Assembly: GCA_021781835.1 (NCBI GenBank)
Contig: JAJXWD010000007.1
Span: 1 to 64,000 of the forward strand
Length of the DNA stretch: 64,000 bases
Source: Pseudomonadota bacterium
Lineage (GTDB): Bacteria > Pseudomonadota > Alphaproteobacteria > Acetobacterales > Acetobacteraceae
Reading direction: 5' to 3'
The position numbers and the translations under genes were made by a program. Below the pieces are notes generated by a model that saw only the letters and a program-made list of their open reading frames with translations, had not been told where the DNA came from and searched no databases. Positions 28,946 to 38,663 of this stretch are shown piece by piece (within the stretch, counting starts at the first letter, position 1; the number at the start of each line of letters is the position of its first letter).

Positions 28946-29033
28946 GCTGCGCCGCAGCACGAGCCGGAGGGGCGGAAAAACGCTGGACAAGGAGGGAGGA
29001 TTGCCCGCAAATCCGTGCAGCAGGAGGAAATGA

Positions 29034-30731
29034 ATGGATCGGAAATCCAACGACGAGGCGCCGGGGCGCCTGTCGCGGGGTGATGGCGCGGATTATGTGT
29101 CGCTGGTCGCGGATCTTTCGGCGCGCCTGCGTTTCTCTCCCAATGACGGGCAGATCTGGCTCGATGACCAGCGCATGCTGCTCATCCATCTCTCTTCGAT
29201 GACGGCGCTGCGCAAGGAGCTGATGGACAGTCTGGGCATGGACCAGGCACGCGGGCTACTGACGCGCATGGGCCATAATTCCGGCGTGCGCGATGCAGAG
29301 CTCGCCCGGCGCGTGCGCGCCAATATGAGTTTCGACGAGGCGTTTCTGGTCGGGCCGCAGCTGCACGGGCTGGAGGGGCAGGTTTCGGTCGAGCCGGTGA
29401 AGTTTGAATGGAATGTCGAGACCGGGCATTTTTTCGGAGAGTTCATCTGGCGCAACTCGGCCGAGGTCGAGTGCCATCTCCAGGCCTATGGGCTGGCCGC
29501 CGAGCCGGTGTGCTGGTCGCAGATCGGCTATGCCTCGGGCTATACCAGCGCCTTCATGGGCCGGCCCATTTTGTTCCGCGAGGTGGAATGCCGGGGGGCT
29601 GGGCATTCGCGCTGCCGGATCATCGGCAAGCCGGTGGAGGCGTGGGGGCCAGATGCCCGCGACGCGGCCTATGCCGGGACGCTCACCCCGCCGCCGCGTA
29701 CCGCCGACCTCGCCGCCGCGCCGGATTTGAAAAGCGGCACGGTGGGGGCGTCTTCGGGGTATGTTTCGGCCTGCCATCTGGTGGAGCGCGTGGCGCCGAC
29801 CATGGCGACCGTGCTGTTTTTGGGCGAGACCGGCGTGGGCAAGGAAGTGTTCGCGCGCATGCTGCACACCGCCTCGCCGCGCGCCGCCAAACCGTTTGTG
29901 GCGGTGAATTGCGCGGCCATCCCCGAAACGCTGATCGAGGCGGAATTGTTTGGCGTGGAGAAAGGCGCCTTTACCGGCGCCCTCACCTCGCGGCCCGGAC
30001 GGTTTGAGCGCGCCAATGGCGGCACGCTGTTTTTGGACGAGGTGGGCACGCTGAGCCTGACCGCCCAGGGCAAGCTGCTGCGCGCCTTGCAGGAAAGCGA
30101 GATCGAGCGCGTGGGCGATACCACGACGCGCAAGGTGGATGTGCGGGTGATCGCGGCCACCAACGTGCCGCTGCGCGAGGAAGTGCGCGCCGGGCGGTTC
30201 CGCGACGATCTCTATTTCCGGCTCAATGTGTTTCCCATCGAGCTGCCCCCGCTCCGGGAGCGGCGCGACGATATTCCGCTGCTGATGAACCATTTTCTGC
30301 GCCGCTTCAGCGAACGCCACGGGCGCGAACTAACCGGCTTTACCGAACGCGCCGTGGACCGGCTGATGACCTACCGGTTTCCCGGCAATATCCGCGAGCT
30401 GGAAAACATGATCGAGCGGGCGGTGATTTTGGCGCCCGAGAAAACGCCCATCGATGTCGGGCATCTGTTCTCGCTGGCCGACCAGATCGAGAGCCCGTTT
30501 TACGGGGTGATGGAGGATGGCCAGCTGGGGCTGGGCGGGGCCAAGCCGCCCCTCGGCGCGGCGAGCCAGATTGTCAATGACCTGCTGGCCGGGCCGCTGA
30601 AGCTGGAACAGTTCGAGGAGCAGCTGATTGCCCAGGCCGTGGAGCGGGCCGGGGGCAATTTGACGCTCGCCGCCAAGATGCTCGGGCTGACACGCGCCCA
30701 GCTTGCTTATCGCTACCGGCAGCGCCATTAG
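29034..30731 (+). CDS. dmpR: phenol-responsive sigma-54 activator, DmpR/MopR family
   Basis: Transcription activator of 565 residues: XylR_N sensor (about 25-130), V4R domain (about 130-200), AAA+ domain (about 225-460) and C-terminal Fis-type HTH. The sensor keeps the MopR zinc ligands with exact spacing (C160, E183, C186, C194), and H111 and W139 fall at the positions of the phenol-contacting H106 and W134 of MopR. The AAA+ part has Walker A GETGVGKE, Walker [11 protein letters not shown] and the sigma-54-binding GAFTGA loop. An AGGAGGAAATGA ribosome site precedes the ATG. It should switch on the divergent operon when phenol binds. Confidence 0.94.
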   Translation: MDRKSNDEAPGRLSRGDGADYVSLVADLSARLRFSPNDGQIWLDDQRMLLIHLSSMTALRKELMDSLGMDQARGLLTRMGHNSGVRDAELARRVRANMSFDEAFLVGPQLHGLEGQVSVEPVKFEWNVETGHFFGEFIWRNSAEVECHLQAYGLAAEPVCWSQIGYASGYTSAFMGRPILFREVECRGAGHSRCRIIGKPVEAWGPDARDAAYAGTLTPPPRTADLAAAPDLKSGTVGASSGYVSACHLVERVAPTMATVLFLGETGVGKEVFARMLHTASPRAAKPFVAVNCAAIPETLIEAELFGVEKGAFTGALTSRPGRFERANGGTLFLDEVGTLSLTAQGKLLRALQESEIERVGDTTTRKVDVRVIAATNVPLREEVRAGRFRDDLYFRLNVFPIELPPLRERRDDIPLLMNHFLRRFSERHGRELTGFTERAVDRLMTYRFPGNIRELENMIERAVILAPEKTPIDVGHLFSLADQIESPFYGVMEDGQLGLGGAKPPLGAASQIVNDLLAGPLKLEQFEEQLIAQAVERAGGNLTLAAKMLGLTRAQLAYRYRQRH

Positions 30732-30736
30732 GCTTT

Positions 30737-30798
30737 TAGAGCCGGATGACATAAGATGAAATCGCCGCGCGATTGCATCTTATGTCTGAATCCGCCTC
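30737..30798. repeat. long imperfect palindrome after dmpR
   Basis: GACATAAGATG (748-758 of the 30-kb block) pairs with CATCTTATGTC (776-786); inside, AATCG pairs with CGATT. With one mismatch this makes a 17-bp stem and 5-nt loop, extended outward by AGAGCCGGAT against a GATTC-type complement. There is no T-run. The AGAGC-GGATG head also opens the 103-bp repeat units at 62792 and 62895, suggesting a related intergenic repeat. Confidence 0.65.
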
Positions 30799-30827
30799 TA
30801 AATTATTAAGGTCGAGGGGCGCGGCGC

Positions 30828-32999
30828 ATGAGGCTGGGGCTGGTTTTGGTGGCGGCGCTGTGCGGGCTGGGCGCGGCGCGGGCCGAGACGCCCGACCAGC
30901 GCGCCAAGGCGCTGATGGCCAAGCTGACGCTGGGCCAGGAGCTGGCGCTGCTGCACGGAAATTTCGCCCTGCGCGCCTACGATGCCGCCTATGGCCTGCC
31001 GCCCGCGCCGCCCGTGCCCGGCGCGCTGGGCTCAGCTGGTTATGTGGCGGGCATTCCCGCGCTGGGCATTCCCGCGCTCCAGGAGGTGGATGGGGGGCTT
31101 GGCGTTTCGGTGCCGCCCGATGCGCAGGATGGCCATGGCAGCACCCCCCTGCCCTCCGGCCTGGCGCTGGCCGCCGGCTTTGACCCCGCCATGGCCTATG
31201 CGGCCGGCGCCATGATGGGACGCGAGGCGTTTGAACGCGGCTTTAACGTGCTGCTGGCCGGCGGGGTGAACCTGACCCGCGACCCCAGGGGCGGGCGCAA
31301 TTATGAATATCTGGGCGAGGACCCGCTGCTGGCCGGCACGCTGGACGGCGCGCTGATACGCGGCGTGCAGGACCAGCATGTGCTGGCGACGCTCAAGCAT
31401 TTCGCCATGAACGACCAGGAGACCAACCGGCAATTCGACAATGCCGTGATCGGCGAGGCGGCGTTTCGGGAATCGGACGGGCTGGCCTTTGAGATCGCGC
31501 TGGAAACCGGCCACCCGATGGCGGTGATGTGCGCCTATAACCAGGTGAACGGGCAATATGCCTGCGCCAGCCACCATCTGCTCGACGATGTGCTGAAGCG
31601 GGATTGGGGGTTTACGGGGTTTGTGATGTCCGATTGGGGGGCGGTGCATTCGGCGCTCGACATCAATGCCGGGCTGGACCAGGAATCGGGCGAGGAATTT
31701 GACCCGGTGACCTATTTCTCCACCCCACTCGCCGTGGCGCTGAGCCAGGGCAAGGTGGCGCGGGCGCGGGTGGATGACGCGGTGCGGCGGATTTTGCGCG
31801 CGGAGCTGACCGTGGGGCTGATGGACCACCCGCCCGTGCGCGCGCCGATCGATTTCGCGGCCGATGGCGCGGTGGCGGAACAGGAGGAGGCGCAAGGGCT
31901 GGTGCTGCTGAAAAATACCGGCCTGCTGCCGCTCTCGCCCACGGTGCGGCGGATCGCGGTAATTGGCGGTTATGCCAATGCCGGGGTGATGTCGGGGGGC
32001 GGGTCTTCGGATGTGGTGCCCAAGACCCTGCCCCAGCTGCTGCCCGTGGTGCAGATGGGCGAGGGGCTGGCCGGAATTTATACCAGGGCCATCCTCGATC
32101 CCGATGCGCCGCTGGCCGAGATCGAGCGCCAGGCCCCAGGCGCGGAGGTGCGCTATGATCCGGGCCTCTACCCCAGCCAGGCCGCGCGGCTGGCCAAATG
32201 GGCCGATGTGGCGGTGGTGTTCGCGCCCAAATGGGAGACCGAGAGCCAGGATGTGCCCGATCTCTCGCTGCCCGCTGGCGAGGATGCGCTGATCGCGGCG
32301 GTGGCGGCGGCCAACCCGCGCACGGTGGTGGTGCTGGAAACCGGCAACCCGGTGCTGATGCCTTGGCTGCCAAAAGTGGGCGGGGTGGTGGAGGCGTGGT
32401 ATCCGGGCGCGGAAGGGGGCAAGGCGATTGCCCGGGCGCTGTTTGGGCGCATCGACCCGTCGGGCCATCTGCCCATGAGCTTTCCGGCCAGCACCGATGA
32501 GCTGCCCAGGCCGGTGGTGCCGGGGCAGGATGCCGCGCCCGGGCAGATCACGCCGGTCGATTATAATATCGAGGGGGCGGAGGTGGGGTATAGATGGTTC
32601 GCGGCGCGCCATCTGCCGGTGCTGTTTCCGTTCGGATTCGGGCTTTCCTATACCAGCTTCCGCTTCAGCCATCTCAGGCTGGGGCCGGGGCTGGGGGTTT
32701 CGTTCGATGTCTGCAATACCGGCAAGGTCGCGGGGGCCACCGTGGCGCAGCTTTACCTGACCGCGCGCAACGGCGTGGCCATGGCGCGGCTGGCGGGGTT
32801 CGCGCGCGTGGCGCTGGCGCCGGGCGAGACGCGCCATGTCAGCTTGACCCTGGACCCGCGCGTGCTGGCCGATTTCGACGTGGCGGCCGATGACTGGGCG
32901 CTGCCGGGCGGAACCTACCGCTTCGGGCTAGGCGACTCGGCAGCAGACCTGACAGAAGGCTCCGCGGCACATCTGCGCGCACAGCGCGTGGCGCCCTGA
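30828..32999 (+). CDS. secreted GH3 beta-glucosidase
   Basis: Glycoside hydrolase family 3 enzyme of 723 residues with a cleavable signal peptide (MRLGLVLVAALCGLGAARA), so periplasmic or secreted. The nucleophile is D269 in GFVMSDWGAVHS; KHF at 190-192 is the conserved substrate-binding pair. The second domain has VLLKNTGLLPL and the C-terminal part an Fn3-like fold (GFGLSYTSFRFS onward). It would remove terminal glucose from beta-glucosides. The adjacent FucP-type transporter gene, 21 nt away, suggests uptake of the released sugar. Confidence 0.93.
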   Translation: MRLGLVLVAALCGLGAARAETPDQRAKALMAKLTLGQELALLHGNFALRAYDAAYGLPPAPPVPGALGSAGYVAGIPALGIPALQEVDGGLGVSVPPDAQDGHGSTPLPSGLALAAGFDPAMAYAAGAMMGREAFERGFNVLLAGGVNLTRDPRGGRNYEYLGEDPLLAGTLDGALIRGVQDQHVLATLKHFAMNDQETNRQFDNAVIGEAAFRESDGLAFEIALETGHPMAVMCAYNQVNGQYACASHHLLDDVLKRDWGFTGFVMSDWGAVHSALDINAGLDQESGEEFDPVTYFSTPLAVALSQGKVARARVDDAVRRILRAELTVGLMDHPPVRAPIDFAADGAVAEQEEAQGLVLLKNTGLLPLSPTVRRIAVIGGYANAGVMSGGGSSDVVPKTLPQLLPVVQMGEGLAGIYTRAILDPDAPLAEIERQAPGAEVRYDPGLYPSQAARLAKWADVAVVFAPKWETESQDVPDLSLPAGEDALIAAVAAANPRTVVVLETGNPVLMPWLPKVGGVVEAWYPGAEGGKAIARALFGRIDPSGHLPMSFPASTDELPRPVVPGQDAAPGQITPVDYNIEGAEVGYRWFAARHLPVLFPFGFGLSYTSFRFSHLRLGPGLGVSFDVCNTGKVAGATVAQLYLTARNGVAMARLAGFARVALAPGETRHVSLTLDPRVLADFDVAADDWALPGGTYRFGLGDSAADLTEGSAAHLRAQRVAP

Positions 33000-33020
33000 C
33001 CTCTCGGGAGAGACACCAAA

Positions 33021-34355
33021 ATGGCTATGAATATACAGGCAAAAGTGCCCGCCCAGGGCGGCACGGCACAGGTTGGACGCGGCATGGTGGGACTGGTGGT
33101 GACACTGTTCTTCGCCTGGGGCTTCGTGACCGTGCTCAACGACCCGCTGATCGCCAAGCTCAAGGGGCTGTTCGCGCTGAATTACGCCGAGGCGATGCTG
33201 ACCCAGTTCGCGTTTTTCCTGGGCTATTTCGTGGTCTCGGCGCCGGCGGGCGCGATCATCGGGCGGTTTGGGTATGTGCGCTCCATCGCGCTGGGGCTGG
33301 CGATCATGGCCGCTGGCTATCTGGGCTTTGCCCCCGCCGCGCGGGCGGCGTCTTTTCCCGGCTTTCTGCTGGCGCTGTTCTTCGTCGCCGGCGGCATCAC
33401 CATTTTGCAGGTGGCGGCCAACCCCTATATCGCCGTGCTGGGCTCCACCGAGACCTCGCATTCACGCCTGACCCTGGCGCAGGCGTTTAATTCCTTCGGC
33501 ACCTTCGTGGGGCCGTTCGTGGGGTCGCTGTTCATTTTGCAAAACGGCGTGGCCTCGCCCAATTTCTCCGACCCCGTGGCCCTGGCCGCCGCGCGCGTGC
33601 AGGAGGCCGAGATCGTGCAGCGGCCGTTTTTGGTGCTGGCGGGGATTTTGGTGCTGTTCGCGGCGCTGTTCTGGACGCTGCGCAACGCCCCCGGCCCCCG
33701 GGCCGATGCCCACAGCCCCAACCCCTTCCGCCGCGACCTGCTGACCAAGCCGCGCCTGATGTTCGGGGTGGCGTGCATTTTCGTCTATGTCGGGGCCGAG
33801 GTGTCGATCGGCTCGGGGCTGACCAATTATCTCATGCAGCCCTCGGTGCTGGGCACGCAGGCCGCCCAGCTCGGCGCGCGGGCCGCGGCCTTCCTCGGGC
33901 GGGCCAATGCCTTTAACGCCGCGCAGGTGGCGGGCATGCTGGTGAGTGTTTATTGGGGGCTCGCCATGGTCGGACGCTTCATCGGCTCGTTCGCCCTGGC
34001 GCGCGTGACACCGGGCAAGGTGCTGGCCTTTAACGCGCTGGTGGCCTGCGCGCTGGCGCTCACCTCGGGGCTGAGCCTGGGCGTGGTGGCGGCCGTCGCG
34101 GTGCTGGCGGTGGGGCTGGCCAACTCGATCATGTTCCCGACCATCTTCACCCTGGCCCTCGAAGGGCTGGGCGATGAAACCCCCAACGGCTCGGCGCTGC
34201 TGTGCATGGCCATTGTCGGCGGCGCCATTGTGCCGGTGATTTACGGCACCACGGCGGACCATGTGGGGCTGGCCCATGCGCTGATCGTGCCGATGATCTG
34301 CTATCTGGTCATCGCCACTTACGGGCTGAAGACCGCGCGCGGCCTGGCCAACTGA
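33021..34355 (+). CDS. FucP/GluP-family sugar:H+ symporter
   Basis: Major facilitator protein of 444 residues with about twelve hydrophobic segments. The signatures FFAWGFVTVLNDPLIAKLK, GITILQVAANPYIAVLG and SRLTLAQAFNSFGTFVGP are those of the fucose/glucose/galactose permease family. Coexpression with the secreted GH3 enzyme is likely, making a small glucoside-use module. The substrate (glucose, galactose or fucose) is not resolved. Confidence 0.9.
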   Translation: MAMNIQAKVPAQGGTAQVGRGMVGLVVTLFFAWGFVTVLNDPLIAKLKGLFALNYAEAMLTQFAFFLGYFVVSAPAGAIIGRFGYVRSIALGLAIMAAGYLGFAPAARAASFPGFLLALFFVAGGITILQVAANPYIAVLGSTETSHSRLTLAQAFNSFGTFVGPFVGSLFILQNGVASPNFSDPVALAAARVQEAEIVQRPFLVLAGILVLFAALFWTLRNAPGPRADAHSPNPFRRDLLTKPRLMFGVACIFVYVGAEVSIGSGLTNYLMQPSVLGTQAAQLGARAAAFLGRANAFNAAQVAGMLVSVYWGLAMVGRFIGSFALARVTPGKVLAFNALVACALALTSGLSLGVVAAVAVLAVGLANSIMFPTIFTLALEGLGDETPNGSALLCMAIVGGAIVPVIYGTTADHVGLAHALIVPMICYLVIATYGLKTARGLAN

Positions 34356-34365
34356 GGGCAACGCG

Positions 34366-34890
34366 ATGAAGCTGTTCATGGTGGTGGTTGGGGGGGATTG
34401 CCAAACCTCCAATGTCGAGCTGCATGATGTGCGCTTTTGCGTGGGCGCGCGGATTGAGGACTGCCACGGCGAGCTGCACCGCCAATGGTGGGGCGACCCC
34501 GCCAGCCTGCACCTGGACGGCTATAGCGAGGTGACCCAGGCTGATGGGTTCGACATCAGCCTGGAGCCGGGCGACCCGGCGCCGAGCGATCCGCGGCTTT
34601 ATTTCGTCAATCTCGGCGGATATGTGCCGGGGCTGTTCGGCGAGGCACATGAGAATGTGCTGATCGTCGCCGACAGCCCGGCGGCCGCCAAAGCCAAGGC
34701 GCTGGCCCGCGCGCCGGACTGGCGGGAGCCGCACAAGGACCAGCTGTTTGAACTCGACAAGGCGCTGGATGTGAGCGCGCAGCTTGGCCGGCTGGGGCTG
34801 AGGCTGGTGCTGCGCGCGGCCAAGACCATCCGCGCCCCCGAGATTGTGCTGGGCTATGTGCCGATCGGCCATCTGGCCGGGCAAGGGTGA
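34366..34890 (+). CDS. DUF1543 domain protein
   Basis: Protein of 174 residues that I recognise as DUF1543-like from KLFMVVVGGD, ELHDVRFCVG, WWGDPASLHLDGY and YFVNLGGY. The function is unknown. No signal peptide or membrane segment is visible. It lies 10 nt after the transporter gene, and its stop codon abuts the stop codon of the convergent tag gene with no base between. Confidence 0.82.
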   Translation: MKLFMVVVGGDCQTSNVELHDVRFCVGARIEDCHGELHRQWWGDPASLHLDGYSEVTQADGFDISLEPGDPAPSDPRLYFVNLGGYVPGLFGEAHENVLIVADSPAAAKAKALARAPDWREPHKDQLFELDKALDVSAQLGRLGLRLVLRAAKTIRAPEIVLGYVPIGHLAGQG

Positions 34891-35478
34891 TCAGGCGGGC
34901 GGCGTGAAATCCGCCCGGGCCCGCGCCGCCGCCGGGCGGGTGACGCAGCCGGGCTCGTGGTCGTTGACCAGCCCCATGGATTGCATGAAGGCATAAGAGG
35001 TGGTGGGGCCGATGAAGGCCCAGCCACGTTTTTTGAGCGCCCGGGCCAGCTCTTGCGCGGCGTGCTGGCCGCTGACCGGCCCGGCCGGCGCGAACCCCCA
35101 GATGAAACGGGCCAGGGAGCCCGCCTCGGCGGCCAGGGCGCGGGCGCGCTTGGCGTTGTTGATGACCGCCTCGATCTTGCCGCGATGGCGCACGATGCCC
35201 GCATCGGCGAGCAGGCGGGTGATGTCGGCCGCGGTGAATTCGGCCATCTGGTGGAAATCGAACCCGGCGAAGGCGGCACGGAAATTTTCGCGCTTCTCGA
35301 GGATGGTGCGCCAGCTGAGGCCGGACTGGAAACTCTCGAGGCAGAGCTTTTCGAACAGATGCCGGTCATCGGCGACGGGGAAGCCCCATTCGGTGTCGTG
35401 GTAGCGCAGATATTGCGCCGTGCCCGTGCACCAGGCGCAGCGGGGCAGGCCGTCGGGGCCTGGGGATGTGCCCGGCAT
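34891..35478 (-). CDS. tag: DNA-3-methyladenine glycosylase I
   Basis: Base-excision repair glycosylase removing 3-methyladenine, 195 residues. Family features are RCAWCTGTAQYLRYHDTEWG, LFEKLCLESFQSGLSWRTILEKRENFR, and GPTTSYAFMQSMGLVNDHEPGC, with the expected Cys and His zinc ligands. The ATG follows AAGGAG; an upstream in-frame extension has no homology. Convergent with the DUF1543 gene. Confidence 0.95.
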   Translation of the reverse strand: MPGTSPGPDGLPRCAWCTGTAQYLRYHDTEWGFPVADDRHLFEKLCLESFQSGLSWRTILEKRENFRAAFAGFDFHQMAEFTAADITRLLADAGIVRHRGKIEAVINNAKRARALAAEAGSLARFIWGFAPAGPVSGQHAAQELARALKKRGWAFIGPTTSYAFMQSMGLVNDHEPGCVTRPAAARARADFTPPA

Positions 35479-35686
35479 CGGGGGCTCCTTGGTGTGTGAG
35501 GGGCTAAACCTAGCGCAGGCCCGGCGCAAAACCAACCGGCGCGATCTAACGCTTTGTTTAAGCTTGCGAGTTCGGCCCATCAAATGATTCCCTTTGCGGG
35601 GCCGTTGCTTTAGCATGGCGATGACGGCGCGCGTGCCGGCCGAACCAAACCAAATACAAACCAAAACCACACAGAGGAAACCAGAC

Positions 35687-36103
35687 ATGACCTTACCCCT
35701 TAGCGGCGGCTGCGCCTGCGGGCAGGTGCGCTATGAGTGCAGCGCCGAGCCCTTGTTTACCGCCCATTGCCATTGCCGCGACTGCCAGAAGGCGGGCGGC
35801 GGCCAGATGAGCACGGTGAGCGGCGTGCCGAGCGCGGCGCTGCGGGTGGTGCGGGGCGAGACCAGATCGTTTCATTATGCGGGCAGCAGCGGCAAGGGGC
35901 TGGAGCGGCATTTTTGCCCCACATGCGGCGCGCGGCTGTTTACCGACCATGTCGGCGCCATGCCGGGCGTGATCTTCCTCTCGGTCGGCAATCTCGACGA
36001 GCCCGCGCGCGTGACGCCGCACATGCATATCTTCACCGCCAGCGCCCAGCCCTGGGCCAGCATTCCCGCCGATATGCCGCAATTTCCCGGCATGCCGGGA
36101 TAG
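35687..36103 (+). CDS. GFA/CENP-V domain zinc protein
   Basis: Zinc-binding protein of 138 residues with the Gfa/centromere-protein-V fold. Cysteine motifs are GGCACGQVRYEC, CHCRDCQKAGG and FCPTCGARLF. Members are often named glutathione-dependent formaldehyde-activating enzymes, but most have unproven activity, so only the fold is claimed. GAGGAAACC lies before the ATG. Confidence 0.85.
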   Translation: MTLPLSGGCACGQVRYECSAEPLFTAHCHCRDCQKAGGGQMSTVSGVPSAALRVVRGETRSFHYAGSSGKGLERHFCPTCGARLFTDHVGAMPGVIFLSVGNLDEPARVTPHMHIFTASAQPWASIPADMPQFPGMPG

Positions 36104-36239
36104 GCGCGGCCGGGCCCCCGCCGGGGCCGGGGAAGAGAGTTGATGCACGTCAATGCATGGCGGGGCTTGGGCGTGATGCTGTGGCGCCAACGCCAGGAAA
36201 CGCAGACCGCAAGACGCCTATGCGTCGGGGGTGAGAATT

Positions 36240-38663
36240 ATGACAGCCGAGTCCTCAGCCATTGCCCACTTGCCGCCCGAGCGCCTCTACCGGCCGGCGG
36301 ATCTTTCCCACCTTGTCTTTGCCACCACCGCCGAGCTGAGCCCCTTGCCCGGCCTCGCCGAGCAGCCGCGCGCGCGCGAGGCCATCAGCCTGGGCACGGG
36401 CATCGCGCATGGGGGGTTCAATATTTTCGCCATCGGGCCCGGGGGGCTGCGCATTCAGCGCTCGATCCGGCATCTGGCCGAGGATACGGCGCGCAGCCTG
36501 CCGCCCGCGCGCGACTGGGTTTATGTGAATAATTTCGCCGAGCCGCACCGGCCCACCGCGCTGGCGCTGCCGGCCGGGCGGGCGCCGGTGCTGCAAAAGG
36601 CCATTCATGACCTGATCGAGGATTTGCGCGCCGCGCTGCCCGCCTTGTTCGAGAGCGAGGATTACCAGAAACGCCGGGCGGCGGTGGAGCAATCCATACA
36701 GGCCAAGACCGAGCAGGCTTTTACGGGGCTGACCGAAAAAGCCGCGGCGCTCGACATCGCGCTGCTGCGTACCCCCATGGGGTTTGGCCTGGCCCCGATG
36801 CGCGATGGCAAGGTGGTGCCGCCGGCCGAGTTCAATGCCTGGCCCGAGGAGCAGCAGAAACAGGCGCGCGACCATATTCACCAGCTGGAAAAAGAGCTGG
36901 AGGAGACGCTGCGGGGCATTCCGCGCATAGAGAAGGAACAGCGCGACGCGCTGCGCCAGCTGGCGCGCGACACGGCGGAGCGCGCCGTTGCCCCGCCCTT
37001 CGAGCAGCTTGGCGCCGCCTTTGCCGACCTGCCCGACGTGCTGCGCCATATCGGCGCGCTGCGCGCCGACCTGGTCGAAAATCTCGGCCTGTTCATGCCC
37101 CAGGAAGGCGCCGCCCCCGGCCGGGCCGCCATGCCGCCGGGCGGGGCGTTCGACCGTTATGAGGTCAATGTGCTGGTTACCCCGCTCGACCATGCGCCGG
37201 GGGCGCCGGTGATCGAGGAGCTGAACCCCACGCTCGGCAATCTGTTCGGGCGGGTGGAGCATATGCAGGTGGAAGGCGCGCTGGTGACCAATTTCCGCCT
37301 GATCAAGGCCGGCGCGCTGCATCGCGCCAATGGCGGCACCATCTTGCTCGATGCGCTGGCCGTGCTGAGCGAGCCTTTCAGCTGGCCCGCCCTCAAGCGC
37401 GCGCTGCGCCGACAGGAGATCGTGATCGAGGATATCTCGCATTTCATCGGGCTCAATGCCACCGTCTCGCTCGAACCCGACCCGATACCGCTGGATGTGA
37501 AGGTGGTGCTGGTGGGCGACCGGCGGCTTTATTACATGCTGGCCGCGCTCGACCCTGAGCTGGCGCATTATTTCAAGGTGCTGGCCGATTTTGACAATGA
37601 CGCCGCGCGCACGCCCGAGAACGAGGCGATGCTGGCCAGGCTGGCGGGCGCCATGGCCTCGCAAAACGGGCTGCTGGCGCTCGACCGCGGCGGGGTGGAG
37701 CGGGTGATAGAGCAGGCCGCGCGCTGGGCGGGGGATGCGGGCAAGGTCTCGCTGCTGACCGAGCCGCTGCACGACCTGATTACGGAAGCCGACCATGTGG
37801 CCCGCGCGCAAGGCCGGGCGGCGATTGCGCGCGCGGATGTGGAGCAGGCGATCGGGCAGCGCATCACCCGCCAGTCACGCGTGCGGGAGCTGAGCCATGA
37901 GGCGATCCTGCGCGGCATATCGCTGATCGACACGCAAGGGGCGCGGGTGGGCCAGGTGAACGGCTTGAGCGTGATGAGCCTGGGCGAATACGCCTTTGGC
38001 GCGCCGGCGCGCATTACCTGCACGGTGCGCGCGGGCGGGGGCAAGATTGTCGATATCGAGCGCGAGGTGGAGCTGGGCGGGCCGATCCACTCGAAGGGGG
38101 TGCTGATTCTCTCGGGCTATCTGGCCGGGCGCTATGCGCTCGAAGCCCCCATGTCGCTCTCGGCCAGCCTGGTGTTTGAACAATCCTATGGCGGGGTGGA
38201 GGGGGACAGCGCCTCCTCGACCGAGGCTTATGCCCTGCTCTCGGCGCTCTCGGCGCTGGCGCTGCGCCAGGATCTGGCGGTGACCGGCTCGGTCAACCAG
38301 CATGGCGAGGTGCAGGCCATTGGCGGGGTGAATGAGAAAATTGAAGGGTTTTTCGATGTCTGCCGGGCGCGCGGGCTGACGGGCACGCAGGGCGTGATGA
38401 TTCCGGCCGCCAATGTCATGCATCTGATGCTGCGCCAGGATGTGGTGGCGGCCTGCGCGCAAGGCCTGTTCGCCATTTATCCGGTCCGCACGATCGATGA
38501 GGGAATCGCGCTGCTGACCGGCCGGCCCGCCGGGGCCAGGGGCGCGGATGGCGCCTATCCCGCTGGCTCGGTGAACCAGCTGGTGGAGGCGCGGCTGGGG
38601 CATTTCGCCGAACTCCGCAAGGCGGCGGGCGGCAAGGCGCCCGAGGCACGGGGAGAGGTGTGA
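36240..38663 (+). CDS. Lon-related ATP-dependent protease (YcbZ/LonH-like)
   Basis: Cytosolic Lon-superfamily protein of 807 residues. The C-terminal protease domain has the catalytic Ser at about 657 (EGDSASSTEAYALL) and Lys at about 700 (GGVNEKIEGFFDVC), 43 residues apart as in Lon. The middle has NGGTILLDALAVL in the Walker B region. The N-terminal segment where a P-loop is expected reads AIGPGGLRIQRS and lacks the usual GxGK/R pattern, so ATP binding may be altered. The ATG is used; a GTG three codons upstream is possible. A Usp-like gene follows by TGATG overlap. Confidence 0.87.
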   Translation: MTAESSAIAHLPPERLYRPADLSHLVFATTAELSPLPGLAEQPRAREAISLGTGIAHGGFNIFAIGPGGLRIQRSIRHLAEDTARSLPPARDWVYVNNFAEPHRPTALALPAGRAPVLQKAIHDLIEDLRAALPALFESEDYQKRRAAVEQSIQAKTEQAFTGLTEKAAALDIALLRTPMGFGLAPMRDGKVVPPAEFNAWPEEQQKQARDHIHQLEKELEETLRGIPRIEKEQRDALRQLARDTAERAVAPPFEQLGAAFADLPDVLRHIGALRADLVENLGLFMPQEGAAPGRAAMPPGGAFDRYEVNVLVTPLDHAPGAPVIEELNPTLGNLFGRVEHMQVEGALVTNFRLIKAGALHRANGGTILLDALAVLSEPFSWPALKRALRRQEIVIEDISHFIGLNATVSLEPDPIPLDVKVVLVGDRRLYYMLAALDPELAHYFKVLADFDNDAARTPENEAMLARLAGAMASQNGLLALDRGGVERVIEQAARWAGDAGKVSLLTEPLHDLITEADHVARAQGRAAIARADVEQAIGQRITRQSRVRELSHEAILRGISLIDTQGARVGQVNGLSVMSLGEYAFGAPARITCTVRAGGGKIVDIEREVELGGPIHSKGVLILSGYLAGRYALEAPMSLSASLVFEQSYGGVEGDSASSTEAYALLSALSALALRQDLAVTGSVNQHGEVQAIGGVNEKIEGFFDVCRARGLTGTQGVMIPAANVMHLMLRQDVVAACAQGLFAIYPVRTIDEGIALLTGRPAGARGADGAYPAGSVNQLVEARLGHFAELRKAAGGKAPEARGEV

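Larger units (their letters stand above)
28333..29033. other. 701-nt divergent control region of the phenol genes
   Basis: No firm gene was found. The half near dmpK is AT-rich (28420-28590). It contains a candidate sigma-70 promoter, a sigma-54 promoter, two activator sites, a GCATCA/TGATGC inverted repeat (28525-28543) and a CCGCCA/TGGCGG inverted repeat (28591-28607). A possible 50-codon frame (28637-28789, minus strand) starts ATG after AAGGGTGT, but its sequence matches nothing I recognise. Confidence 0.7.

Noticed and set aside
28991-29004. Sigma-54-like GG-N10-GC before dmpR
   Set aside because: The -24 box (AGGAG) is poor and overlaps purine-rich ribosome-site-like sequence.
31032-32837. 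Long antisense open frame (601 codons) over the GH3 gene
   Set aside because: High GC at third positions makes long antisense frames; the plus-strand reading has GH3 motifs and a signal peptide, while the antisense reading is Arg/His/Gly-rich with no family features.
36255-37811. Antisense open frame (518 codons) over the Lon-like gene
   Set aside because: No recognisable protein; composition typical of shadow frames.
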